Below, one piece after another: positions 1 through 7,949 of a stretch of 40,837 nucleotides of DNA (its first letter is position 1; each line of letters begins with the position of its first letter). Made by a program: the position numbers and the translations under genes. The notes beneath the pieces are model-generated. The model was given only the letters and a program-made list of their open reading frames with translations. It was not told where the DNA came from and did no database searches. The stretch lies in contig CAMZBI010000018.1 of NCBI GenBank assembly GCA_947304585.1, positions 1 through 40,837 on the forward strand, read 5' to 3'. Source of the stretch: an uncultured Clostridia bacterium (GTDB taxonomy: Bacteria; Bacillota; Clostridia; UBA1212).

Positions 1-1
1 C

Positions 2-82
2 GGCAGGAAGGGCGGGATGCTCAAGTTGACCTTCAGTGACGACTGTGTGGCGTACGACGAACTCACCTGCAAAAAGCTGTAA
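2..82 (+). CDS. C-terminal end of an unidentified protein (partial)
   Basis: An open frame enters from the left edge and ends at a TAA at 80-82; only 26 residues are visible, ending SDDCVAYDELTCKKL. The frame is the only one open across the edge on this strand, and a hairpin that could terminate transcription follows at 133-151. The fragment is too short to assign a family. The start lies outside the window. Confidence 0.5.
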   Translation, partial: GRKGGMLKLTFSDDCVAYDELTCKKL

Positions 83-132
83 GCATCATTTGGCAAATTC
101 CGGTTTGTCGAGATGATTCGTCACTTTAGCGG

Positions 133-161
133 AACAAGCTTATTGCTTGTTGCAAGCTTTT
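133..161 (+). terminator. Hairpin, possible terminator of the upstream partial gene
   Basis: A perfect 7-bp stem (AACAAGC at 133-139, GCTTGTT at 145-151, 5-nt loop) is followed within 10 bases by a short T tract (158-161). It sits between the partial gene and the URO-D-like gene. The T tract is short, so termination may be weak. Confidence 0.4.
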
Positions 162-243
162 AATTATCTGCACAACTGTGCGCAATTACAAATGAAAGAG
201 CAGTTGCCCGCTAAATCTCGGGCGGCAGAGGCAAAGAATAATT

Positions 244-1311
244 ATGAAGCTGACACAAAATACGATTGACCTTCTCGAGGATATAGAGCGGAGAATCGAC
301 CCGGAGACAGAGGAAGACTTTATTGGCCAGTGGCGGGACTTCCTGTTTGACCGGTTCGAAGGGGATATTTTCGCTCCGAAACGCAAAAAACTGACGTTGA
401 CGACGGTCGAGCGGAAATGCATAATGATCAACGACGCGATGGCCGACTACGACAGCATGCTTTATTCACAACTGCTCGGAGTGTCGTACGCCCTTGACGA
501 CAACGACAACAACCGGGCAAGATCCATGAACCTCGCAATCCGGGCCAATTACGGATCGTGCATCGGCACTTCGCTGTTCGGCGCCGAAGTGTACATCATG
601 CCATACAAAACCAATACGTTGCCCATTACGCGCACGCTTACCGGCGAAGGGGCAATGCAAAAGCTCCTCGACAGAGGCGTTCCCGACAACCGTTCGGGGC
701 TGGGTGCGAAAGTGTTCGGCTTTGGCGAATTCGTGAAGGAAGTTTTCGCTCACTACCCTAAAATATCCGCATACGTTCAGGTCTACCACCCGGACATTCA
801 GGGGCCGATCGACAACTGCGAACTGCTGTTCGGCGAAGAAATGTTCTACCAGATGGCAGACGAACCGGAAACCGTTCACGACGTGCTTGGGCTTTTGACC
901 CGGTCCTACATCAGCTTTATGGAGGAGTGGCAGAAGCTTTACCCGCCGCGGCCGGACATGAACCCACACTGGGGCAACGTTTGGCACAAGGGCAGCATCA
1001 TGCTTCGCTGTGACAGCGCAAACAATCTCTCGCCGAAGCTGTACGACGAATTCTGCGTCCCCTACGACCGGATGCTGCTGGACCGTTTCGGCGGAGGAGG
1101 AATGCATTTCTGCGGCAGGGGCGATCACTATATCAAATCGCTGTGCGAGGCGCCTTCGCTGTCGGTGGTCAACATGTCCCAGCCTCACCTTAACGATATG
1201 GAGATTATTTATCAGAATACGGTGGACAAAGGCATCAAGCTGGTGGGTTTTGACGCCCGGCGCGCCCGCGACGACCTGGCAAGAGGCTTTAACCACTGCA
1301 TGGCGATCTGA
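244..1311 (+). CDS. URO-D-family protein (uroporphyrinogen decarboxylase / MtaA-CmuA-like methyltransferase)
   Basis: A 355-residue protein of the uroporphyrinogen decarboxylase fold family. Visible family signatures are the central YHPDIQGPIDNCELLFG segment and the late MHFCGRGDHYI segment, which matches the HFCGxGD turn of this superfamily. In anaerobes, proteins of this type outside heme operons usually act as corrinoid-dependent methyltransferases (MtaA/CmuA group) rather than as true HemE. No corrinoid protein or heme gene is adjacent, so the substrate is unknown. The ATG at 244 is the first usable start after an in-frame stop; its ribosome site is poor. The family assignment is firm and the substrate is open. 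Confidence 0.85.
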   Translation: MKLTQNTIDLLEDIERRIDPETEEDFIGQWRDFLFDRFEGDIFAPKRKKLTLTTVERKCIMINDAMADYDSMLYSQLLGVSYALDDNDNNRARSMNLAIRANYGSCIGTSLFGAEVYIMPYKTNTLPITRTLTGEGAMQKLLDRGVPDNRSGLGAKVFGFGEFVKEVFAHYPKISAYVQVYHPDIQGPIDNCELLFGEEMFYQMADEPETVHDVLGLLTRSYISFMEEWQKLYPPRPDMNPHWGNVWHKGSIMLRCDSANNLSPKLYDEFCVPYDRMLLDRFGGGGMHFCGRGDHYIKSLCEAPSLSVVNMSQPHLNDMEIIYQNTVDKGIKLVGFDARRARDDLARGFNHCMAI

Positions 1312-1365
1312 AGCCCGGTTTGCCGGATTACCGGCAACTTGGCATGGCCCGTTCCTTTTCCCAAC

Positions 1366-1394
1366 TTGAAATCTCCCCGTCCGGCTGATAAAAT
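1366..1394 (+). promoter_or_regulatory. Sigma-A promoter of the SGNH lipoprotein gene
   Basis: TTGAAA at 1366-1371, a 17-bp spacer and TAAAAT at 1389-1394. It lies 38 bases before the ATG at 1432, which has AGGAGG at 1421-1426. Box match and spacing are close to consensus. Confidence 0.75.
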
Positions 1395-1431
1395 TGCGCT
1401 AGTGAGAATCGATCCTTTTTAGGAGGATGTT

Positions 1432-2766
1432 ATGATAAAATTGGCTAAAGCAATATTGATCCTGCTGATCCTGGTGACTGTGGTCGGCACCGCTTCATGC
1501 AATACAAACACTAACCCCAATACCAACCCCCCCACCACTCCCAACACGAATATGAATACAGACACAATTGCACCGGCGGAGGCTACCCCACAAGATATGA
1601 CTAGTTACAGACCGTTGAATTTCAAGGCCGAAGACCTTACCTGGGAACTGCAGAACGTGTTTTCGGGCAATTACGTGAAAAACGAAACGGTAATGTTTAT
1701 CGACAAAGGCGACACGAAAGAGTTGCTGTACAGGATCGACAGCGTCATTTCCGTGAAGTCCTACAACGGCAAAAAAACGTACGTTGAAGGCCAGGACTAT
1801 GAAGTTGTCGACGGCAAGCTCAGGATAACCGAAGACAGCAATATCCCCTGCATCACAAGCAAAAAATATTACTCCGGCGACGGCACGCTGACGGTAGAGG
1901 TTGACGGAGTGAAAAAGCCGGTCTACTGGGGCGAAGGCACTGTGATGACCGACTATCAGGTGAACGTGGAATACACCCATTCCGACAGCTGGAACGGCTA
2001 CAAACAAAAATGCTTCACCGGCATTTACGACAAACTCTACAGCAAGCTGATGGCAGGCAAAGACGTGACCATCGTGTTCTACGGCGACAGCTGTACGTAC
2101 GGAGCAGCCTCGTCTTATACGTACGGTTATTCGCCGAAACAATATTCGTATGCGCTGCTGGTCACGAATGCATTGGCGGACATTTTCGGGTACACTGTTC
2201 ATTACGAGAAGTCCAAGCTGTCAGGTACGGGGCCAATGCCCAGAAAAAATTACGTTGCCGGCGACAGAGGAACAATAACCTACATCAACAACAGCGTCGG
2301 CGGCTGGACAACAAAGGACGGCGTGGACAATTTCGACAAGCACGCGAAAACGTTTATTGAGGAGTTCGGCTGTGATCTGTTCATCGTTGACCTTGGCGGC
2401 AACGACGGCGACCTCTCACCGGAAAAGACTGCGGACAACGACGCCAAGATCATTGCCAAGGTGCGCGAAATTGCCCCGGATGCAGGCATTATCATCATGT
2501 CAACGCTTCTAAACCGCCCCGGCTCCAACTGGGCAGGCAACGATGCGCTGCAGGAGCCTTACTTGGTGGAACTTTCCGAAAAGCTGCGTGACGAGGGAGT
2601 GGCCTGCGCCGTTTGCGGGATCACCTCGATGACCGCATCAGTGCTGGAACACATCAAATTCGAAGACTTTTCCGGCAACAACATCAACCACCCGAACGAC
2701 TTCTGGGCCCGCCTCTACGCCAACACTTTGTTCGAGACCCTTGTCGGGTACGAGAACCTTAATTAG
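1432..2766 (+). CDS. SGNH/GDSL-hydrolase lipoprotein
   Basis: A 444-residue secreted lipoprotein carrying a GDSL/SGNH esterase domain. The N-terminus is a lipoprotein signal (KLAK, hydrophobic run, GTASC with Cys23), followed by an Asn/Thr/Pro-rich linker to about residue 45. After a beta-rich middle region come the SGNH blocks: YGDSCTYG with nucleophile Ser220, a GGND block with Asn324, and a C-terminal NHPNDF block with His420. Proteins of this build deacetylate polysaccharides or act as lipases and esterases at the cell surface; the substrate here is unknown. Start chosen for AGGAGG at 1421-1426 behind a good promoter. Confidence 0.88.
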   Translation: MIKLAKAILILLILVTVVGTASCNTNTNPNTNPPTTPNTNMNTDTIAPAEATPQDMTSYRPLNFKAEDLTWELQNVFSGNYVKNETVMFIDKGDTKELLYRIDSVISVKSYNGKKTYVEGQDYEVVDGKLRITEDSNIPCITSKKYYSGDGTLTVEVDGVKKPVYWGEGTVMTDYQVNVEYTHSDSWNGYKQKCFTGIYDKLYSKLMAGKDVTIVFYGDSCTYGAASSYTYGYSPKQYSYALLVTNALADIFGYTVHYEKSKLSGTGPMPRKNYVAGDRGTITYINNSVGGWTTKDGVDNFDKHAKTFIEEFGCDLFIVDLGGNDGDLSPEKTADNDAKIIAKVREIAPDAGIIIMSTLLNRPGSNWAGNDALQEPYLVELSEKLRDEGVACAVCGITSMTASVLEHIKFEDFSGNNINHPNDFWARLYANTLFETLVGYENLN

Positions 2767-2841
2767 TTCTTTCGTATCTGTCAGAAGCGTCGCTTGTTAG
2801 TGTTTAACAATAGAAAACATTCTCAAACCTGTAAAATACGC

Positions 2842-2847
2842 TATAAT
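2842..2847 (+). promoter_or_regulatory. Likely -10 box of lipoprotein copy A
   Basis: A perfect TATAAT 22 bases before the start codon; I see no convincing -35 at 16-18 bp. In copy B (near 18787) the aligned bases read TGTAAT. Confidence 0.5.
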
Positions 2848-2868
2848 TTCAACAAAGGAGTTTTTATC

Positions 2869-3228
2869 ATGAAAAAGAATCTGATTCGTTTCACATGTCT
2901 GGCTCTGGTCCTTGTGATGGCCGGTGTCGTTCTCGTTGCCTGCGGCGGTCCCTCCGGCACTTATGGAGACGCTTCAGGACTGGTTGGCGTCGAGTACAAG
3001 TTCAGCGGCAGCAACGTGTCCGTTACCTTTGGCGCCCTCGGCTTCACCAAGACTGTCGACGGCAAGTTTTCTATAGACAAGGATGCTGACGGCAACAGGA
3101 CCATTACATTTACCTTCGAGGGCGAAGATGCTACCAAGTATGAAGGCACCCACCGCTACTCTTCCGGCAAGGATGATTCCGGCGAATATATAAAGATCGA
3201 TGGCATCGCTTTGTACAAGAAGAAATAA
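2869..3228 (+). CDS. Small lipoprotein, copy A of a duplicated pair
   Basis: A 119-residue lipoprotein of unrecognised family. It has a signal peptide with lipobox LVAC (Cys25), then a glycine- and beta-rich domain with a run of short strands (VEYKFSGSNVSVTFGA, TITFTFEGEDATKYEGTH, YIKIDGIALY), looking like a small beta-barrel or immunoglobulin-like module. The ATG at 2869 is preceded by AAAGGAG at 2854-2860; an upstream in-frame ATG-like start at 2794 would destroy the signal peptide and is rejected. It ends 36 bases before a strong terminator. A paralogue at 18812-19168 is about 87 percent identical. Function unknown; an outer-surface location is expected. Confidence 0.85.
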   Translation: MKKNLIRFTCLALVLVMAGVVLVACGGPSGTYGDASGLVGVEYKFSGSNVSVTFGALGFTKTVDGKFSIDKDADGNRTITFTFEGEDATKYEGTHRYSSGKDDSGEYIKIDGIALYKKK

Positions 3229-3264
3229 GCTTCGCATCGAAAAAGAATATGTGAGAAAAAGCAA

Positions 3265-3305
3265 AGTCCCGTAAATCGTTACGACACAACGTTTTGCGGG
3301 GCTTC
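3265..3305 (+). terminator. Terminator hairpin after lipoprotein copy A
   Basis: A 12-bp stem (3265-3276 with 3294-3305, two G-U pairs) closing an AAGTCCCG / CGGGGCTT helix. The matching hairpin after copy B differs in sequence but keeps every pair. Confidence 0.7.
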
Positions 3306-3405
3306 TTCGCATGCTTTTCGGCGCTTGTTTGATTTTTGGCGTTGTTTAGAGTAAGATGGTCATGAAATCTAACTGCTCAATAAACCGTGATTTGCGGAGG
3401 TAAAA

Positions 3406-4113
3406 ATGAGAATTGATTGTGTGTGGGAGCATAACGGCAAAGATACCCTTCTTTATGCAAACAATTTTCCGGGAGCCTTTACGAGAGGTGCGTCAAAAGA
3501 AGAGGCAATCCTGAAAATGCCGGAAGAAATACGACGCTTCCGGCTCTGGGAGGGCGAAACACCGTTTGATGATTACGAAATTGAAATCGTTCAAGAAAAG
3601 AAATCTGATCTGCAAATAAAAGATGCAGACAGTGACGTTTTGTTTTCAACAGAAGACAGTCCTTTGACGGCTCCGGAATACGAATGTCTTAAATTGTTGG
3701 CAATGAAATCCGCAAGTGATTTTCACACGCTTTACAGCTCATTTCCTGACAAACACAAGAGCGCGTTTACTTGCCGCAAGACGTTTTACGGTTTTGTGCC
3801 CCGCACCGCAGAAGAAATGTATCAGCATACGAAAAACGTAAACGAATACTATTTTTCCGAAATCGGTGTTAGATCGGATAACGAAGGGACGATTTTTTCC
3901 TGTAGAGCAAGAGGATTTGAAGCACTTGAAGCCAACGAGGATTATTTGTCTCTTGAAACCGTAACGGGCAGCTATGGCGAGCAATGGTCGGTGCGAAAAG
4001 TAGTGAGACGTTTCATCTGGCATGACAGGATCCACGCCAAAGCAATGTACAGAATGGGAGTACTTACATTCGGAGCGGAGATCATTCCCGATATTTTTGG
4101 GTTTGCCCGATAG
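3406..4113 (+). CDS. HicB-like domain fused to a DinB-like domain
   Basis: A 235-residue protein. Residues 1-60 resemble the HicB-like antitoxin fold (WEHNGKDTLLYANNFPGAF, then EEAILKMPEEIRRF). The C-terminal two thirds resemble the DinB-like helical bundle of Clostridia, ending in WHDRIHAKAMYRMGVLTFG and a short IPDIFGF tail, which are hallmarks of that group; His residues in WHDRIH are candidate metal ligands. No HicA toxin is next to it, so it is unlikely to be a working HicAB antitoxin. The start is supported by GGAGG about 6 bases upstream. The biochemical role is unknown; DinB-fold proteins include thiol-dependent transferases. Confidence 0.7.
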   Translation: MRIDCVWEHNGKDTLLYANNFPGAFTRGASKEEAILKMPEEIRRFRLWEGETPFDDYEIEIVQEKKSDLQIKDADSDVLFSTEDSPLTAPEYECLKLLAMKSASDFHTLYSSFPDKHKSAFTCRKTFYGFVPRTAEEMYQHTKNVNEYYFSEIGVRSDNEGTIFSCRARGFEALEANEDYLSLETVTGSYGEQWSVRKVVRRFIWHDRIHAKAMYRMGVLTFGAEIIPDIFGFAR

Positions 4114-4370
4114 ATTACGTTTTTTCGAGATAAAAAACGATCTCGACGAACCGGAACTTGAAAAGGTTAAGGAATATGATTCATTAAATAGAAGACTATA
4201 TCTCAGAGATCCTGCGGTTAAACGGACCTTTTGTTAAAAAGCGTTCATTATCGCGTTCTCCGCATACTGTCTATATATTATCGTCAGCGCTACCGGGCGG
4301 ATACTTCATTTGTCCTCGTAATGCAATTCAGCCATGGCTTTTTTGCAACCCGCCAAGCCGACTTAAAAAT
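4114..4370. other. Gene-free stretch before the 4497 promoter
   Basis: No supported gene between 4114 and 4496. A frame running to a TAA at 4235-4237 (FFEIKNDLDEPELEKVKEYD...) has no ribosome site of its own and could be a remnant, but I cannot support it as a gene. A 6-bp hairpin (CGAGAT / ATCTCG) lies at about 4126-4145. The promoter and dyad elements of the next gene begin at 4371. Confidence 0.4.
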
Positions 4371-4414
4371 AGGAAATCGTTTTGCCGTTTTTGCGGATAC
4401 GCATGTGGTAAACT
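4371..4414 (+). promoter_or_regulatory. Activator-type promoter with 17-bp dyad (site 1)
   Basis: The dyad AGGAAATCGTTTTGCCG (4371-4387) is followed 21 bases later by an extended -10, TGG TAAACT (-10 hexamer 4409-4414). No good -35 box is present. Three other promoters in the window have the same dyad at the same offset (6156, 11247, 13231). The dyad would be centred near -42 relative to the start of transcription, typical of a class II activator. Confidence 0.6.
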
Positions 4415-4448
4415 GTCAATGCATCGGAAAATGATGTGTTGACAGTTT
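4410..4448 (+). promoter_or_regulatory. 16-bp inverted repeat over the transcription start of the 4497 gene
   Basis: Left arm 4410-4425 and right arm 4433-4448 pair over 16 positions (two G-U), loop 7 bases, followed by TTTTCTTT. It overlaps the -10 box, so the full stem would not be in an mRNA from that promoter. It may be a DNA operator, or a terminator for readthrough from upstream. A relative lies at 6200-6226. Confidence 0.5.
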
Positions 4449-4496
4449 TCTTTAAATTGCCGGAAGCCAAGGCATCGAGGAAGGAGTAATAGTAGC

Positions 4497-4946
4497 ATGA
4501 AAGTTGACAGTATCTCATTTCATTTTCAAACCTACAAGTATGTTGGTGAAGAACACAGCACCTGTGTTTGTATTGAACTGACAGACGATAAAAACATCGA
4601 CTGTATGTTTATATCCACGGTGAAGCTGCTGATGGAGAATGGGATCCGCAAAACGGGCGAAAAGATGAGCGCCAGAATTAGCGACACTGTCCGTGATCCG
4701 AAAGACGTAATGCTTTTTGTGGATGTTGAGTCGGGCTCCGAAGTAATCGACACAGTTTCGCTGCTGAAAAGAGGGTGCTGCTGGGTGATGAACGGCAATT
4801 TCCGGTTTCCCGAGGAGCTGAAGTCCTACGGTGAATGCTACCGCTCGGCCAAAGACGGGATCGAAACCGTTATGAAAGAAATTGTGAATAGAATTGACAA
4901 CGGGCGGTACTATCAATATTACCAGTTCATCGACGGAATGAACTGA
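4497..4946 (+). CDS. Hypothetical protein
   Basis: A 149-residue soluble protein of no family I recognise. It alternates predicted strands and helices (SISFHFQTYKYV, TCVCIELTD, DVMLFVDVESGSEVIDTVSLL, then a C-terminal helix GIETVMKEIVNRI) and ends in a Tyr-rich tail, RYYQYYQFIDGMN. AAGGAG at 4481-4486 sits 10 bases before the ATG. It is the first gene of the island and has a promoter dyad shared with the AAA+ protease, Sel1/DUF6273 and NADAR genes, so it is probably in the same regulon. Confidence 0.75.
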   Translation: MKVDSISFHFQTYKYVGEEHSTCVCIELTDDKNIDCMFISTVKLLMENGIRKTGEKMSARISDTVRDPKDVMLFVDVESGSEVIDTVSLLKRGCCWVMNGNFRFPEELKSYGECYRSAKDGIETVMKEIVNRIDNGRYYQYYQFIDGMN

Positions 4947-5019
4947 GGACCGTAACTGCCCAGGCAGAATCCGTGAAAATAATATTTATACAAAAATTAT
5001 TAAGTTCAGCACCGTACTA

Positions 5020-5028
5020 TGGTATAAT
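5020..5028 (+). promoter_or_regulatory. Extended -10 promoter of the 5102 gene
   Basis: TGG directly followed by TATAAT (5023-5028), 73 bases before the start codon. The -35 region is poor, as is common for extended -10 promoters. It lacks the CGGCAA dyad of its neighbours. Confidence 0.6.
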
Positions 5029-5101
5029 AAGTGCACAGATATTGAAGTGAGACGGGGACAGAATTGCACTGCAACAACTCACCCCTTAAGGAGGCATAAA
5101 A

Positions 5102-6112
5102 ATGGTAGATATATCCCTTGTGGAAATAACGTCGAAGCAGACACCCGCCAAGACGGGTTCGCAAGATTTTTTAGGTATGTTCAGCGCGCCGCAACGCACT
5201 TCTTTCATGACGTCATTAATGACGTGTGCGAGCGGAGACGCTTTCTCTGTCGAGGCGTCGAAAGTAGGTCAGAAGGTCTTGAAATGGCGCTATGAACCTA
5301 AAACTCCCTACACGGTTATTTTTCTGTACGATTTCATTGAGGATTCCGAAAGCCGTGATTTTGTGTCTCTGTACGGAGGAAAGCTTCACAACAGATCTTC
5401 GGCAGGCGTGACGATCCTTACGTTCTTTTCGTCATATATGGCCGACAACTGGTCAAACGTTCAGCTCAGAGATGAGATACGTCCGGGAGAGGACGATAAC
5501 AGCGCAGTCTGGCGCGCAAATCTCATACTTCTGAAAAATATGTACCAAGTTAAAAAGCTTCCGGCAATGGTATTGGTGAAAAAGGAAAACAACGGGACGG
5601 AAAGCTCGTGTGTGGTGGATTTTTCGGGGTTCAAAAAGGACGGCATGTATAAAACTGTCGAACAGGTCATCGACACGATCAACGATAATTTCGAGAACGA
5701 CTTTTCCGTATTGGCGTCAAAGATCTGCGGACCGGATTCGAAAATAACACACGACAAGGGCCTGAGCTCCAGGACGGCTTATGATTTCATTGGCAAGCTG
5801 GTCAAAGAAGAAAAGAAAAAAACGGGCAGAAGTTATACGCAGGATGACCTGGCAGGAGAACTGGGCATTTCCCGGCGAACGCTTACGAATAAGAGAAGCG
5901 ACCTGAGTTTTACAAGGGACGAGTGCTTTATGATCGCGCTCAGATTCGCCCTTGAGCCGGAAAAACTGAACGAACTGCTCTGGGTCAATGGGCAACAGGA
6001 ACTGGGCATAGCGGGCAGGGACGGCATCATAAGGTTATGTCTTCTTAACGGGCTCGGCATCGACGAGACGAATCGAAGACTGAGGGCCGGGGGATATGAG
6101 CCGCTAAGATAA
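5102..6112 (+). CDS. Possible thioredoxin-like domain joined to an HTH domain
   Basis: A 336-residue protein. Residues about 65-200 (PYTVIFLYDFIEDSESRDF, AGVTILTFFSS, LLKNMYQVKKLPAMVLVKK, FSGFKKDGMYKTVEQVIDTI) have the strand/helix order of a thioredoxin-like domain, but I see no CxxC, so that fold call is an inference. Residues about 225-335 hold a helix-turn-helix (SYTQDDLAGELGISRRTLTNKR) followed by a helical module (ALRFALEPEKLNELLW ... RDGIIRLCLLNGLGIDETNRRL) that I associate with C-terminal XRE-type regions of clostridial effector and regulator proteins. AAGGAGG at 5088-5094 fixes the start. It lies just upstream of the AAA+ protease gene and may report to or regulate it. Confidence 0.6.
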   Translation: MVDISLVEITSKQTPAKTGSQDFLGMFSAPQRTSFMTSLMTCASGDAFSVEASKVGQKVLKWRYEPKTPYTVIFLYDFIEDSESRDFVSLYGGKLHNRSSAGVTILTFFSSYMADNWSNVQLRDEIRPGEDDNSAVWRANLILLKNMYQVKKLPAMVLVKKENNGTESSCVVDFSGFKKDGMYKTVEQVIDTINDNFENDFSVLASKICGPDSKITHDKGLSSRTAYDFIGKLVKEEKKKTGRSYTQDDLAGELGISRRTLTNKRSDLSFTRDECFMIALRFALEPEKLNELLWVNGQQELGIAGRDGIIRLCLLNGLGIDETNRRLRAGGYEPLR

Positions 6113-6155
6113 TTTCGAGTCAGGCCTCCGGGGAAAAACGGCAAGGAATAAAAAA

Positions 6156-6199
6156 CGGCAACGCTTTTGCCGATAATGCGCAAAAAACCGCGGTAAAAT
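6156..6199 (+). promoter_or_regulatory. Activator-type promoter with 17-bp dyad (site 2)
   Basis: The perfect-armed dyad CGGCAACGCTTTTGCCG (6156-6172), 21 bases, then the -10 TAAAAT (6194-6199). Spacing is identical to sites 1, 3 and 4. No -35 box is evident. Confidence 0.65.
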
Positions 6200-6226
6200 G
6201 TCAATGTGTCAGCTAGATGCATTGAC
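6200..6226 (+). promoter_or_regulatory. 11-bp stem-loop between the -10 box and the AAA+ protease gene
   Basis: GTCAATGTGTC (6200-6210), loop AGCTA, GATGCATTGAC (6216-6226), then TTTTTT. It stands directly after the -10 box and 17 bases before the ribosome site. It resembles the inverted repeat at 4410-4448 in sequence and position. It could be an operator, an attenuator or a terminator protecting the gene from readthrough. Confidence 0.5.
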
Positions 6227-6253
6227 TTTTTTATTTGATCTCAGGAGGAGAAA

Positions 6254-7519
6254 ATGAATCCGTTTGACAGAATTATTGGCTACGAACAGGTAAAAAACGA
6301 ACTTCGTCAGATCATTGACATGTTCAAAAACAGAGAAGTTTACGCGCAGATGGGTGCGAGGCTGACAAAAGGCATCCTCATTTACGGCCCGTCCGGAATC
6401 GGCAAGACGATGCTTGCGGAGGCGCTGATCGAGGAGTGCGGCGTGAAGTCCTACGTTGTCAGGAAAAACAAGAACGACGTTGACTCCGTAAAGGAGATCT
6501 GCGAGATATTTGATGACGCGGCAAAACAGGAGGCTGCGATCATCCTCCTTGACGATATGGACAAGTTCAGTGACCAGAGCGATGACAACTCAGACGACAT
6601 GGCTTTTTCTTCCATCCAGGCAGGGATCGACAGCATCAAGGACAGCAATGTCCTGGTGATTGCTACCGTCAACAACCTGAGGAAGCTTCCCTTTTCCCTG
6701 ACCCGCAGCGGCAGGTTCGACAGGAAGATAGGACTCCAGACTCCCTGCGAAAGCGACGCAAGAAAAATAATAGAATACTACATGAAAAGCAAGAGGGTCG
6801 CGGCGGATCTGAATTATGAAGACGTTGCCAAAATGATCAGCTACAAGTCTTGCGCCGACCTCGAGGCCATTCTGAACGAGAGCGCCGTGTACGCAGCTTA
6901 CGGGCGAAAGTACGCCATCGACATTGACGACATCAAGAGAGCATACCTCAGAACCTATTACAACAGTTCGGATGAGGATTTTGAGTGTTCAAAGGATGAC
7001 CTCGTGATGACTGCCCTCCACGAGGCGGGACACGCGGCAATTGCCGAGATCCTATCTCCGGGAAGCGTTGGCTTTGTTTCGATCCAGTCCAAGGAGGGCT
7101 TCACCCATGTCTGCAGGCCCTTCACAAGGAGAGGGGAGCACGTGCTCGTCGGACTTGGCGGCAAGGCGGCGGCGGAACTTTTTCACAACGGACGTTGCGG
7201 AAGCGGTTGCCAAAGCGATCTCGCCAAAGTAGCCCGCCTGATCCGCGACGGTGTCTCCGAGAGCGGCACCTGCGGAACGGGAGTGCTCAAGGTGTCAAGC
7301 AGCGAGTTCCCGAACGCCTCCGACAACCTGACCATGAGGAACGAAGCTGTGGTCCAGGCGGAATTAGAGAGGAACCTTTTTACCGCAAAAGAAATGCTGG
7401 CGCAAAACCGGGGATTTTTGCAGAAACTGAGCGACGCTCTGATCGAAAAGAAGACGCTTCTTTACTCGGAGATCAGGAGCATCCGGGATTCGGTCGAAAT
7501 AAACCGGGGGCCGTTTTGA
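6254..7519 (+). CDS. Soluble FtsH-like AAA+ protease (M41 zinc peptidase)
   Basis: A 421-residue ATP-dependent protease of the FtsH type without the usual N-terminal membrane segments. The AAA+ part has Walker A GPSGIGKT (45-52), Walker B LLDDMD (Asp100-Asp101) and a second-region motif RSGRFDRK. The M41 part follows, with zinc motif HEAGH (His256, Glu257, His260) and a third-ligand candidate Asp322 in CQSDLAKV. FtsH is normally above 600 residues and membrane-anchored; this shorter form should be cytosolic. Start is by AGGAGG a few bases upstream. A small membrane protein gene follows 18 bases later and could supply membrane attachment. The promoter carries the island dyad. Confidence 0.88.
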   Translation: MNPFDRIIGYEQVKNELRQIIDMFKNREVYAQMGARLTKGILIYGPSGIGKTMLAEALIEECGVKSYVVRKNKNDVDSVKEICEIFDDAAKQEAAIILLDDMDKFSDQSDDNSDDMAFSSIQAGIDSIKDSNVLVIATVNNLRKLPFSLTRSGRFDRKIGLQTPCESDARKIIEYYMKSKRVAADLNYEDVAKMISYKSCADLEAILNESAVYAAYGRKYAIDIDDIKRAYLRTYYNSSDEDFECSKDDLVMTALHEAGHAAIAEILSPGSVGFVSIQSKEGFTHVCRPFTRRGEHVLVGLGGKAAAELFHNGRCGSGCQSDLAKVARLIRDGVSESGTCGTGVLKVSSSEFPNASDNLTMRNEAVVQAELERNLFTAKEMLAQNRGFLQKLSDALIEKKTLLYSEIRSIRDSVEINRGPF

Positions 7520-7537
7520 CCGGGCGGGAGGAAAAAC

Positions 7538-7741
7538 GTGAAGCAACGCACGGCAATGGAGCGCCTAAGCAACGAAGCATTGGCGGCCTGGCTGAACACA
7601 AAGAAACGGGATGAGAAAAGCAAAAGTTTTCCCATGCTTATAGTTATTATGCGTTTCATTACTGTGTTATGCGCTCTTCTTGCGGTCAGCAACAGCATAC
7701 ATCAAAACGGAGGTGAATTCAGGAAAAAAGCATGTTTTTAG
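7538..7741 (+). CDS. Small single-span membrane protein
   Basis: A 67-residue frame starting at GTG 7538, with GGGAGG at 7526-7531 and 18 bases after the protease stop. A charged N-terminal helix (MERLSNEALAAWLNTKKRDEK) is followed by one hydrophobic stretch, FPMLIVIMRFITVLCALLAV, and a short polar tail. The position suggests co-expression with the soluble FtsH-like protease, perhaps as an anchor or substrate. No family recognised. A clean ribosome site and plausible topology support it, but so short a frame may not be real. Confidence 0.5.
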   Translation: MKQRTAMERLSNEALAAWLNTKKRDEKSKSFPMLIVIMRFITVLCALLAVSNSIHQNGGEFRKKACF

Positions 7742-7840
7742 GGTGTCGAAAGATGCATTTTTGGATATTATTGGGGTTGACTGTTCTGCCGGGCAATACA
7801 ATCCGCCAATGCCTTCTGCCTCCACTTGCCTGCCGGAAGC

Positions 7841-7879
7841 TTTCCGAAATTTTTCGGAAAATCGGCAGTGTTTTTGCCA
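7841..7879 (+). promoter_or_regulatory. 20-bp palindrome next to a CGGCA-type dyad upstream of the NMNAT-PARG gene
   Basis: TTTCCGAAATTTTTCGGAAA (7841-7860) has perfect 9-bp arms. It is followed by CGGCAGTGTTTTTGCCA (7863-7879), a degenerate relative of the 17-bp island dyad. That dyad lies 42 bases before the -10 box at 7922, two helical turns further than in the other four genes. Confidence 0.45.
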
Positions 7880-7918
7880 AATTTTTCTCAAAAAATTATT
7901 TAGTTTTCACGGGATTTA

Positions 7919-7927
7919 TGGTATACT
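7919..7927 (+). promoter_or_regulatory. Extended -10 promoter of the NAD/ADP-ribose operon
   Basis: TGG followed by TATACT (7922-7927), 77 bases before the start codon at 8004; the -35 is poor. Confidence 0.6.
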
Positions 7928-7949
7928 GTCACGCAATCGTTTTGAGTAG

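Noticed and set aside
3406..3600. A HicAB toxin-antitoxin pair
   Set aside because: Only a HicB-like domain is present, fused to a DinB-like domain; no HicA gene is adjacent.
4231..4434. A 67-residue frame before the 4497 gene
   Set aside because: No ribosome site; it overlaps the promoter dyad and -10 element.
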